A DNA stretch of 64,000 nt from Verrucosispora sp. WMMD573 (lineage in GTDB: Bacteria; Actinomycetota; Actinomycetes; Mycobacteriales; Micromonosporaceae): positions 5,084,001 to 5,148,000 of the forward strand of contig NZ_CP114901.1 of assembly GCF_027497175.1 (NCBI RefSeq), read 5' to 3'. Numbering within the stretch: position 1 is the first letter of the stretch; the number at the start of each line of letters is the position of its first letter. Under the pieces are notes generated by a model, which saw nothing but the letters and a program-made list of their open reading frames with translations, was not told the DNA's origin and did not search any database. The position numbers and the translations under genes were made by a program. Of this stretch, positions 27,221 to 35,470 are shown piece after piece.

Positions 27221-29608
27221 ATGACAAGTCAGCTGCCCGTCGACGACCGATTGGCGTCCACGCACGCCGATCGGTGGCGTGATCCGAGACTGCGACCGGA
27301 CGAACGGGCCGACGCGCTCATCCCGCTGATGTCGCTGGAGGAGAAGCTCGCCCAGCTGGTCGGCCTCTGGGTCGGTGCGGACGCATCCGGTGAGGGCGTC
27401 GCTCCTCATCAGACCGACATGGTCGAGCACACCCCGCCGTGGTCGGAGGCGATCCGGCACGGCCTGGGGCAGCTGACCCGGCCGTTCGGCACCGCGCCTG
27501 TCGATCCGGTCCTCGGCGCGCGTTCCCTGGCCGCGTCCCAGGCGCAGATCGTCGCGGCAAACCGGTTCGGTATTCCGGCGCAGGTGCACGAGGAGTGCCT
27601 CACCGGTTTCGCCGCCTGGCGGGCGACCGTCTACCCGACCCCGCTGAGCTGGGGTGCGGCCTTCGACCCGGAGCTGGTCGAGGAGATGGCCGGGCTGATT
27701 GGCCGGTCGATGCGCGCCGCCGGCGTCCATCAGGGACTCGCCCCGGTGCTGGACGTCACCCGCGACTACCGTTGGGGGCGCACCGAGGAGACGATCGGCG
27801 AAGACCCCTACCTGGTCGGCACGGTCGGCGCGGCGTACGTGCGCGGGCTGGAGCGGGCCGGTGTGGTCGCGACGTTGAAGCACTTCGCCGGCTACTCGGC
27901 GTCGCGCGGTGGCCGGAACCTGGCACCGACGGCGATGGGGCACCGGGAACTCGCCGACGTGATCCTTCCGCCCTTCGAGATGGCCCTGCGGCTCGGTGGG
28001 GCGCGATCGGTGATGAACTCGTACGCCGAGATCGATGGCGTGCCGGCGGCGGCCGACGAGGATCTGCTCACCCGGACGTTGCGTGATCGGTGGGGCTTCG
28101 ACGGGGTGCTCGTCGCCGACTACTTCGCCGTCCGGTTCCTACAGACCCTGCACGGCGTCGCCGCCGACGCCGCCGCGGCGGCGCGGCTGGCGCTGCGGGC
28201 CGGCATCGATGTCGAGCTACCCACCGTGGATGCCTACGGCGCGCCCCTGGCGGCGGCGGTACGATCCGGCGAGGTCAGCGAGGGCCTGGTCGACCGGGCG
28301 CTGCGGCGGGTGCTGATTCAGAAGATCGAGCTGGGGCTGCTCGACGAGGGCTGGCAGGAGTTGCCGGCGGATGTCGAGGCGCTGCGCTTGGACGACGAGG
28401 CCGGTCAGGCCGTCGCCCTGCGGCTGGCCCGCCAGTCCGTCATCCTGCTCCGCAACCAGGACGGGCTGCTGCCCCTCGCCGATCACCAGCGGGTCGCCCT
28501 GATCGGGCCGGTCGCCGACGACGCGATGGCGATGCTCGGCTGCTACACGTTCCCGCTGCACGTCGGCGTGCATCACCCCGAGCACGGCACCGGGGTCGAG
28601 ATCCCGTCCCTGCGCGAGGCGCTCCAGCAGCGGCATCCGCAGCTCACCCACGTGCCGGGTACCGACATCACCGGCGACGACACCTCGGGCATCGCCGCGG
28701 CGGTCGAGGCGGCCACCGACGCCGACGTCTGCGTCCTGGCCGTCGGCGACCGGGCCGGCATGTTCGGCCGGGGCACCTCCGGCGAGGGCTGCGACGCGGT
28801 CGACCTCCAGTTGCCCGGAGCGCAGGCCGAACTGGTACGCGCGGTGCTGGCCACCGGCACGCCGGTCGTCCTGGTGGTGCTCTCCGGCCGTCCGTACGCC
28901 CTGGGCGACGCGATGGACAGCGCGAGCGCCATCGTACAGGCGTTCTTTCCCGGTCAGCTCGGCGGTCAGGCGGTGGCCGAGATCCTCACCGGCGAGGTGG
29001 ATCCGTCCGGCAGGCTGCCGGTCAGCGTGCCCCGGCACGCCGGTGGGCTGCCCGGCACCTACCTCACCCCCATCCTGGGCCGACGCTCGAAGGTGTCGTC
29101 GGTGGACCCGACGCCGGCGTTCCCGTTCGGCCACGGTCTCAGCTACACCACCTTCGAGTGGAGCGACGCCGCGGTGAGCGACGCGCCGGGCGGCGTCACC
29201 GGGCAGCTGACGGCCTGGCCGGTCGACGGGGAGGTGACCGTCGGCGTCACCGTCCGCAACACCGGTGCCCGCGCCGGCACCGAGGTGGTTCAGCTCTACC
29301 TGCACGACCCGGTGGCGCAGACCACCCGGCCGGTGGTTCGCCTGATCGGTTACGCGCGGGTCCCGGTGGAGCCCGGCGGGGCGGCTCGGGTCAGCTTCAC
29401 GGTCCCTGCGGACGTCACCTCGTTCACCGGCCTGCACGGCCGGCGAGTGGTCGAGCCCGGCGAGGTACAGCTGCGGCTCAGCCGGTCCAGCGGCGACGCG
29501 GCGGCGAGCCTGACCCTGCGGCTGGAGGGCGACGAGCGCGAGGTCGGTCACCACCGCGAACTGTTGTCCCGGGTACGCGTCGAGCCGGCACCGGAGGACC
29601 GGCCATGA
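27221..29608 (+). CDS. GH3 beta-xylosidase/beta-glucosidase (BxlA-like)
   Basis: 795 residues, no signal peptide. The N-terminal GH3 barrel ends with the nucleophile block DGVLVADYFAVRFL. The second alpha/beta domain has RNQDGLLPLADHQRVALIGPVADD and GRGTSGEGCD. A C-terminal fibronectin-III-like domain contains VRNTGARAGTEVVQLYLHDP. The enzyme releases terminal sugars from imported oligosaccharides. Position at the head of an operon with a xylo-oligosaccharide-type importer favours xylosidase. GGAGGGG precedes the ATG. It overlaps the permease gene by four bases. Confidence 0.92.
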   Translation: MTSQLPVDDRLASTHADRWRDPRLRPDERADALIPLMSLEEKLAQLVGLWVGADASGEGVAPHQTDMVEHTPPWSEAIRHGLGQLTRPFGTAPVDPVLGARSLAASQAQIVAANRFGIPAQVHEECLTGFAAWRATVYPTPLSWGAAFDPELVEEMAGLIGRSMRAAGVHQGLAPVLDVTRDYRWGRTEETIGEDPYLVGTVGAAYVRGLERAGVVATLKHFAGYSASRGGRNLAPTAMGHRELADVILPPFEMALRLGGARSVMNSYAEIDGVPAAADEDLLTRTLRDRWGFDGVLVADYFAVRFLQTLHGVAADAAAAARLALRAGIDVELPTVDAYGAPLAAAVRSGEVSEGLVDRALRRVLIQKIELGLLDEGWQELPADVEALRLDDEAGQAVALRLARQSVILLRNQDGLLPLADHQRVALIGPVADDAMAMLGCYTFPLHVGVHHPEHGTGVEIPSLREALQQRHPQLTHVPGTDITGDDTSGIAAAVEAATDADVCVLAVGDRAGMFGRGTSGEGCDAVDLQLPGAQAELVRAVLATGTPVVLVVLSGRPYALGDAMDSASAIVQAFFPGQLGGQAVAEILTGEVDPSGRLPVSVPRHAGGLPGTYLTPILGRRSKVSSVDPTPAFPFGHGLSYTTFEWSDAAVSDAPGGVTGQLTAWPVDGEVTVGVTVRNTGARAGTEVVQLYLHDPVAQTTRPVVRLIGYARVPVEPGGAARVSFTVPADVTSFTGLHGRRVVEPGEVQLRLSRSSGDAAASLTLRLEGDEREVGHHRELLSRVRVEPAPEDRP

Positions 29609-30585
29609 GCAGCGTGACCACCCTGACCTCGTCGGCGTCCAGCCCCGACACGACGACACCGAACCCGCCGCCCCGCGCCACCCGGCAGACCTGGCGGCGT
29701 GCACTGCGGCGCGACTGGCAGCTGTACTCGCTGGCGATCCTGCCGCTGTTGTTCTTCCTGATCTTCCGGTACCTGCCGATGCTGGGCAACATCATCGCCT
29801 TCCGCCGGTTCCAGCCCGGCGGCAACATCTTCGGCGAGTACTGGGTCGGGCTGCGGTACTTCAAGATGTTCCTGAACGACCCGACGTTCTGGAACGTCTT
29901 CACCAACACGCTGGTGCTGGGTGCGCTGACCCTGCTGTTCTGCTTCCCGCTGCCGATCGTGCTGGCGCTGCTGCTCAACGAGGTACGGGCCCGCAAGCTG
30001 AAGCGCTTCGTGCAGTCGGTGTCCTACCTGCCGCACTTCCTGTCCATCGTGATCGTGGCGGCCATCGTAATGCAGCTCCTCTCCATGGACGGCACGGTCA
30101 ACCAGCTCGTCCGCGCCGGTGGTGGCGACGCCATCCCGTTCCTGCAACGGCCGGAGTGGTTCCGCACCATCTACGTCTCCTCGGAGGTCTGGCAGACCGT
30201 CGGCTGGGGCACGATCCTCTACCTGGCGGCACTCACCACCATCGACGACGACCTCTACGAGGCGGCCCGCATCGACGGTGCCAACCGCTGGCGGCAGACC
30301 TGGCACGTCACGCTGCCGGGCATCCGGCCGACCATGGTGACGCTGCTGATCCTCAACATCGGCGCCTTCATGGCGGTCGGCTTCGAGAAGATCCTGCTGC
30401 TGTACAACCCGTTGACCTATCCGACCGCGGACGTGATCTCCACCTACCTGTTCCGGATGGGCTTCCAGTCCAGCAACTTCAGCTACGCCGCCGCGATCGG
30501 GTTGTTCGAGGCGGTGATCGGGTTGATCCTGGTCGTCTCGGCGAACCTGATCGCCCGCCGCACGGTGGGGACGAGCCTGTGGTGA
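29605..30585 (+). CDS. ABC transporter permease, LplB-type (oligosaccharide import)
   Basis: 326 residues with six predicted helices, the first being LYSLAILPLLFFLIF. The EAA loop that contacts the ATPase is EAARIDGANRWRQTWHVTLPG. The pattern RYLPMLGNIIAFRRFQP and the NPLTYPTADVISTYLFRMG end place it with LplB/YtcP-like permeases for complex glycans. It is translationally coupled to both neighbours. Confidence 0.94.
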   Translation: MSSVTTLTSSASSPDTTTPNPPPRATRQTWRRALRRDWQLYSLAILPLLFFLIFRYLPMLGNIIAFRRFQPGGNIFGEYWVGLRYFKMFLNDPTFWNVFTNTLVLGALTLLFCFPLPIVLALLLNEVRARKLKRFVQSVSYLPHFLSIVIVAAIVMQLLSMDGTVNQLVRAGGGDAIPFLQRPEWFRTIYVSSEVWQTVGWGTILYLAALTTIDDDLYEAARIDGANRWRQTWHVTLPGIRPTMVTLLILNIGAFMAVGFEKILLLYNPLTYPTADVISTYLFRMGFQSSNFSYAAAIGLFEAVIGLILVVSANLIARRTVGTSLW

Positions 30586-31517
30586 CCGTCGACGCCGCCG
30601 AGCGGCCCACCGAGACCACGCCCCGCCCCCGCCGTCGCCGGGGCATCCAGCAGACCCGGGGCTATCGGGTGTTCCAGGTGGCCAACGGAATCATTCTGAC
30701 CCTCGTGGTGGTGGTGACGCTCTACCCGTTCGTCAACATCGTGGCCCGGTCGATGAGCGACGAGGCGTACATCATCGCCGGCCAGGTGAACCTCGTGCCG
30801 CGCGGGTTCACCCTGGAGACGTACCAGCTGCTGATGTCCGACTCGCTGTTCTGGACCAACTACCGCAACACCGTGTTCTACACGGTCACCGCCACGGTCA
30901 TCTCGATCGTGATGACCACCTGCTACGCGTACGTGCTGTCGAAGAAGCAGCTCAAGGGGCGCGGGGCGCTGGTGGGCATCGCGGTCTTCACCATGTTCTT
31001 CACCGGCGGCCTCATCCCCAACTACGTCCTGGTCACCAGCCTGGGCCTGAAGAACAGCGTCTGGGCGATCGCCCTGCCCAACGCCATAAACGTGTTCAAC
31101 CTGTTGGTGATGAAGGCGTTCTTCGAGAGCCTGCCGACGGAGTTGGAGGAGGCCGCCGCGGTCGACGGGCTCAACACGTACGGCATCCTGCTGCGGATCG
31201 TGCTGCCGCTGTCGAAGGCCATCGTCGCCACCATGGTGCTCTTCTACGCGGTGGCCTTCTGGAACTCCTGGTTCGCGGCCTTCCTCTACATGGACCGGCA
31301 GGAACTGTGGCCGGTCACCGTGTACCTGCGCAACCTGATCGCCGGTGCCACCGGCGCGGAGAACGTCGGGGCGATCACCGAGGCCAACGAGGTACAGGCC
31401 GAGGCGACGCTCAAGGCCGTGACCATCGTGCTCACCACCTTGCCGATCCTCCTGGTCTACCCCTTCGTCCAGCGGTACTTCGTCCGGGGCATCATGCTCG
31501 GCGCGGTCAAGGGCTGA
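30582..31517 (+). CDS. ABC transporter permease, LplC-type (oligosaccharide import)
   Basis: 311 residues with six helices. The EAA motif is EEAAAVDGLNTYGILLRIVLP, and the C terminus VQRYFVRGIMLGAVKG is typical of LplC/YcjP-like permeases. The GTG start overlaps the previous stop. With its partner it forms the membrane channel of the importer. No ATPase gene is present nearby, so a shared MsiK-type ATPase encoded elsewhere is expected. Confidence 0.94.
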   Translation: MTVDAAERPTETTPRPRRRRGIQQTRGYRVFQVANGIILTLVVVVTLYPFVNIVARSMSDEAYIIAGQVNLVPRGFTLETYQLLMSDSLFWTNYRNTVFYTVTATVISIVMTTCYAYVLSKKQLKGRGALVGIAVFTMFFTGGLIPNYVLVTSLGLKNSVWAIALPNAINVFNLLVMKAFFESLPTELEEAAAVDGLNTYGILLRIVLPLSKAIVATMVLFYAVAFWNSWFAAFLYMDRQELWPVTVYLRNLIAGATGAENVGAITEANEVQAEATLKAVTIVLTTLPILLVYPFVQRYFVRGIMLGAVKG

Positions 31518-31561
31518 CCAGAAGAAACACCCTCTCACCACCGAGTTGAAAGGATCCCGCC

Positions 31562-33199
31562 ATGTTCCGCAGATCGTGGCGTCACGCGGCGGCGGCTGCC
31601 GCCGTGCTGCTAGCCCTCGGCAGCGTCACCGCCTGTGGCGACGACTCGTCCGACAGCGAGGACCTGTCGGAGAACCGGGCCGGCGCGATGGAGAACTACG
31701 CCGTCGGTACCCAGTTCAAGGCCACCGAACCGCTGTCCTTCTCCGTCCTCTACAACAACCACCCGAACTATCCACTTAAGGAGGACTGGCTGTTCTGGAC
31801 GGAGTTGAAGTCCCGGACGAACGTCAGCCTCGAGAAGGTCGCCGTGCCGCTGAGCGACTACAACCAGAAGCGCAGTTTGCTCATCGGTGCCGGCGACGCC
31901 CCGCTGCTGATCCCGAAGACCTATCCGCCGGACGTGCACGCGTACGTCTCCTCGGGGGCGATCCTGCCGGTCAGCGACCACCTCGATCTGATGCCGAACC
32001 TCAAGGACAAGATCGAGAAGTGGAACCTCAAGCCTGAGATCGACACGCTGCGCCAGCAGGACGGCAAGTTCTACCTGCTGCCGGGCCTGCACGAGAAGCC
32101 CTGGCACGACTACTCGCTGGCGGTCCGCACCGACATCCTCGAAGAGCTGAACCTCGAGGTCCCGAAGACCTGGGACGAGGTCTACACGATGCTCAAGGCG
32201 ATGAAGGCGGCGTACCCGGACGTGTACCCGTTCTCCGACCGGTGGAGCCAGCCCAACCCGGCCGGCAACCTGCTCAACCTGCTGGCCGTGTCGTACGGCC
32301 TGGAGGGCGCGGGTTGGAACTTCCAGCACATGAGCTGGAACGCCCAGGCACAGCAGTTCGAGTACACCGGCGCCACCGACCAGTACAAGCAGATGTTGCA
32401 GTACCTCAACAAGCTGGTGTCGGAGAAGCTGCTCGATCCGGAGAGCTTCACCCAGACCGACGACCTGGCCCGGCAGAAGCTCGCCAACAGCAAGTCCTTC
32501 GTGATCAGCGCCAACGCCCAGGCCGTGGTGAACGACTACCGCCCCGACCTGGCCGCCACCAACCCGAAGGCGAAGATCACCAAGATCCCGCTGCCGATCG
32601 GCCCCGCCGGCGAGATCAACCCGGCCAGCCGACTGGAGAACGGCATGATGATCTCCTCCAAGGCGCGCGACAGCAAGAACTTCGTGGCCATGATGCAGTT
32701 CGTCGACTGGCTGTGGTATTCGGACGCGGGCCAGGAGTTCGCCAAGTGGGGCGTCGAGGGCACCACCTTCGTCAAGGACGCCTCCGGTAAGCCCACGCTC
32801 GCGCCGGAGGTCAACGTCGTCGGTCTGAACCCTGGTGCGCCGAAGCACCTGCAGAAGGACTTCGGCTTCTACAACGGTGTCTTCGCCTACGGCGGCAAGC
32901 CCGAGCTGGTGCAGGCGTTCTTCTCCCCTGAGGAGCAGGAGTTCCAGCAGGTGATGAACGCGCGGGCACCGAAGTCGCCACCGCCGCCGTACCCGCTCAA
33001 CGACGAGGAGCGCGAGCAGGTGTCGCTCTGGGAGACCCCGCTCAAGGACCACGTCTACCAGGCCACGCTTCAGTTCGTGCTCGGGCAGCGTGACTTCGCC
33101 GAGTGGGACGCGTACGTGGCGGAGCTGAAGAGCAAGAACATGGACGCCTACCTGACGATGGTCAACGAGGCGCACAAGCGCTTCCAGGAGAAGAACTAG
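31562..33199 (+). CDS. Extracellular solute-binding lipoprotein (oligosaccharide ABC importer)
   Basis: 545 residues. The signal peptide ends in a lipobox with acylated Cys25 (GSVTACGDD). The mature protein is a large LipO/YtcQ-type family-1 binding protein (YNNHPNYPLKEDWLFWTELK, GKFYLLPGLHEKPWHDYSLAVRTD, PKTWDEVYTMLKAMK). It would capture the sugar outside and deliver it to the two permeases. It starts 44 bases after the second permease with GAAAGGA as ribosome site. A hairpin follows the stop. Confidence 0.94.
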   Translation: MFRRSWRHAAAAAAVLLALGSVTACGDDSSDSEDLSENRAGAMENYAVGTQFKATEPLSFSVLYNNHPNYPLKEDWLFWTELKSRTNVSLEKVAVPLSDYNQKRSLLIGAGDAPLLIPKTYPPDVHAYVSSGAILPVSDHLDLMPNLKDKIEKWNLKPEIDTLRQQDGKFYLLPGLHEKPWHDYSLAVRTDILEELNLEVPKTWDEVYTMLKAMKAAYPDVYPFSDRWSQPNPAGNLLNLLAVSYGLEGAGWNFQHMSWNAQAQQFEYTGATDQYKQMLQYLNKLVSEKLLDPESFTQTDDLARQKLANSKSFVISANAQAVVNDYRPDLAATNPKAKITKIPLPIGPAGEINPASRLENGMMISSKARDSKNFVAMMQFVDWLWYSDAGQEFAKWGVEGTTFVKDASGKPTLAPEVNVVGLNPGAPKHLQKDFGFYNGVFAYGGKPELVQAFFSPEEQEFQQVMNARAPKSPPPPYPLNDEEREQVSLWETPLKDHVYQATLQFVLGQRDFAEWDAYVAELKSKNMDAYLTMVNEAHKRFQEKN

Positions 33200-33207
33200 C
33201 AGCCTGT

Positions 33208-33239
33208 CCGGTCCGGTCGTGTCGGCGCGACCGGACCGG
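33208..33239 (+). terminator. Intercistronic hairpin after the binding-protein gene
   Basis: 12-base arms CCGGTCCGGTCG and CGACCGGACCGG enclose an 8-base loop in the 70-base gap before GH39. Such hairpins often protect or partly terminate transcripts so that the binding protein is made in excess. Confidence 0.65.
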
Positions 33240-33269
33240 GCACCCTCCACCCCGAGCACAGGAACGACG

Positions 33270-34790
33270 ATGCGGATCACCGTTGCGGAGCAACCCGTCG
33301 GCCGGCTGAACGACGCGTGGCGACTCGCCGTCGGCACCGGCCGGTTCGACCTGGCCCTGAGGCGCGACTACCAGGACTCGTTGGCCCTGGTGCAACGAGA
33401 GATCGGCTTCCGGTACATCCGCGGGCACGGCCTGCTCAGCGACGGCGTCGGGGTGCACCGGCCGTACGAACACCGGGGCCGACGTCAGGTTCGGCACGCC
33501 TTCGGCTACCTCGACCAGGTCGTCGACGCCTACCTCAAACTGGGCATCCGGCCGTTCGTGGAGCTGGGTTTCATGCCCTCCGGGCTGGCCAGCGGCGAGC
33601 AGACCGTCTTCTGGTGGCGCGGCAACGTCACCCCACCCCGGTCGCACACCGAATGGGCCGACCTGGTCCGGGCAACCGTCGGTCACCTCGTCGACCGGTA
33701 CGGCCTGGACGAGGTGCGTGGCTGGCCGATCGAGGTGTGGAATGAGCCCGACCTGAAGGAGTTCTGGCAGGACGCCGACGCCGACGCCTACCACCGGCTC
33801 TACGAGGTGACCGCGCACGCGGTGAAGGACGTCGACGCCGACCTCCAGGTCGGCGGCCCGGCGCTCTCCCCCGGCGCCGACGACGGATGGCTGCCCCGGT
33901 TCGCCGAGTTCGTCACCGACCGTTCGGTCCCGATCGACTTCGTCAGCCGGCACGCCTACACCTCCGGCCCGGCCCAGCACGTGCCGTTCGGCGTCCACCA
34001 GACCCTGACGCCGGCGCAGCGGCTGCTCGAACAGTTCGCCAGCCCCCGTCAACTGCTCGCCGACACCGCGCTGGCCGACCTGCCGGTGCACATCACCGAG
34101 TTCAACAGCTCCTACCGGCCGGACAACCCCATCCACGACACCGCCTTCCACGCCGCCTACCTAGCCCCGGTGCTGGCCGGCGGGGGCGACCTGGTCGACT
34201 CCTTCGCGTACTGGACCTTCAGCGACGTGTTCGAGGAGGTGGGCATCCCGACCACGCTGTTCCACGGCGGCTTCGGGCTGCTCACCCACCGGCAGATCCG
34301 CAAACCCACGTTCCACCTGTACGCCTTCATGAACCGCCTGGGTACGCAGATCCTCGCCCGTGGGGCGGACCACCTGGTCACCCGCGACGACACCGGCCGC
34401 ATCGCGGTGCTGGCCTGGGCGCCGGTCGACGTCACCGGCGGCGGACCGGTGGACGGCCACACCGTACGCCTGTCGCTGCCCATCGCCGATGCGGCCGCCC
34501 GCAGCGCGTTCCTGCTACGCTCCTCGGTCAGCGAGGAGCACGGCAACGCCTGGCGGGCCTGGGGTGAGCTGGGCCGACCGCCCTCCCCCACCGCCCGCCA
34601 GCTGGACGTCCTGCGACAGGCCGCCGAGCCGGCCCGGCGGCACGGCTCGCTGCCGGTGCTTGCCGGTCGCGTCGAACTGGATCTGCACCTGACCCGGCAC
34701 GAGGTGACCCTGGCCGAGGTGAGCCCGGTTACCGACGAAACTCCGCCCTGGTGGGACGAGCGGCGACTGCTGGGCGGTGAGCCGTCGTGA
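33270..34790 (+). CDS. GH39 beta-xylosidase
   Basis: 506 residues, cytoplasmic. Catalytic residues are Glu159 as acid/base in PIEVWNEPDLKEFW and Glu277 as nucleophile in VHITEFNSSY. Family marks IGFRYIRGHGLLSDG and DSFAYWTFSDVFEE are present, with a C-terminal beta-sandwich. GH39 members act on xylosides or iduronides; the xylan context favours the former. GGAACG precedes the ATG. It overlaps the next gene by four bases. Confidence 0.92.
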   Translation: MRITVAEQPVGRLNDAWRLAVGTGRFDLALRRDYQDSLALVQREIGFRYIRGHGLLSDGVGVHRPYEHRGRRQVRHAFGYLDQVVDAYLKLGIRPFVELGFMPSGLASGEQTVFWWRGNVTPPRSHTEWADLVRATVGHLVDRYGLDEVRGWPIEVWNEPDLKEFWQDADADAYHRLYEVTAHAVKDVDADLQVGGPALSPGADDGWLPRFAEFVTDRSVPIDFVSRHAYTSGPAQHVPFGVHQTLTPAQRLLEQFASPRQLLADTALADLPVHITEFNSSYRPDNPIHDTAFHAAYLAPVLAGGGDLVDSFAYWTFSDVFEEVGIPTTLFHGGFGLLTHRQIRKPTFHLYAFMNRLGTQILARGADHLVTRDDTGRIAVLAWAPVDVTGGGPVDGHTVRLSLPIADAAARSAFLLRSSVSEEHGNAWRAWGELGRPPSPTARQLDVLRQAAEPARRHGSLPVLAGRVELDLHLTRHEVTLAEVSPVTDETPPWWDERRLLGGEPS

Positions 34791-35470
34791 GCACCGCCAC
34801 CCGTCGGGAGTTCGGCGCCGGTCCGCTGTCCCGAGGGGCAGCGCTGATCTACACCCTGCTGGTGGTGGAGTTGCTGCTGCTGGTCTGCGCAGCACCCGGC
34901 CTGGTGGCGCTCTTCGCGCTGGAGCGGCACATCAGCAACCTGCCACTGGTCGCGCTCTGTGCGGTACCGCTCGGCCCGGCCTTCTCCGCCGCGCTGTACG
35001 CCCTGCACCGGCAGCGTCTCGACCTGACCGAGCTGCACCCGTGGCGGCTGTTCTGGCGCGGATACCGGGCCAACCTGACCGGTTCGCTGCTGGTCTGGGT
35101 GCCGGCGCTGGTGTGGCTTACCGTCATCGCGGTCAATCTGGTGAACCTGCCGGCGGCGGGGGTGCCCGGCTGGTGGGCGGTGCCGCTGATGCTGGTCGGT
35201 GCCGGGGTGTCGGTGGTCGGGGTCAACGCGTTGGTGATCACGTCGCTGTTCACGTTCCGGCTGCGGGACGTGTTCCGGCTGGCCGGGTATTTCGTGCTGC
35301 GTACCCCGGTGGTCACGGTCGGCACGGTGTTGCTGCTGGTGGCGGCGACCGCGCTCACCATGGTCGCCTCGGAGGCGGCGCTCGCCGCTCTCGGCTCGGT
35401 GCTGGCGCTGGCGCTGGTCCATGGCAGCGCACCGATGACCGACGTCATCAGGAAGGAGTTCGTCGGGTGA
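34787..35470 (+). CDS. DUF624/YesL-like membrane protein
   Basis: 227 residues with about six helices, and a conserved PLGPAFSAALYALHRQRLDL segment followed by FWRGYRANL. YesL-type proteins are found in polysaccharide-utilisation operons with LplB/LplC permeases, as here, but have no proven role. It overlaps both GH39 and GH42 genes by four bases, which implies tight coupling with the hydrolases. Confidence 0.85.
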   Translation: MSTATRREFGAGPLSRGAALIYTLLVVELLLLVCAAPGLVALFALERHISNLPLVALCAVPLGPAFSAALYALHRQRLDLTELHPWRLFWRGYRANLTGSLLVWVPALVWLTVIAVNLVNLPAAGVPGWWAVPLMLVGAGVSVVGVNALVITSLFTFRLRDVFRLAGYFVLRTPVVTVGTVLLLVAATALTMVASEAALAALGSVLALALVHGSAPMTDVIRKEFVG

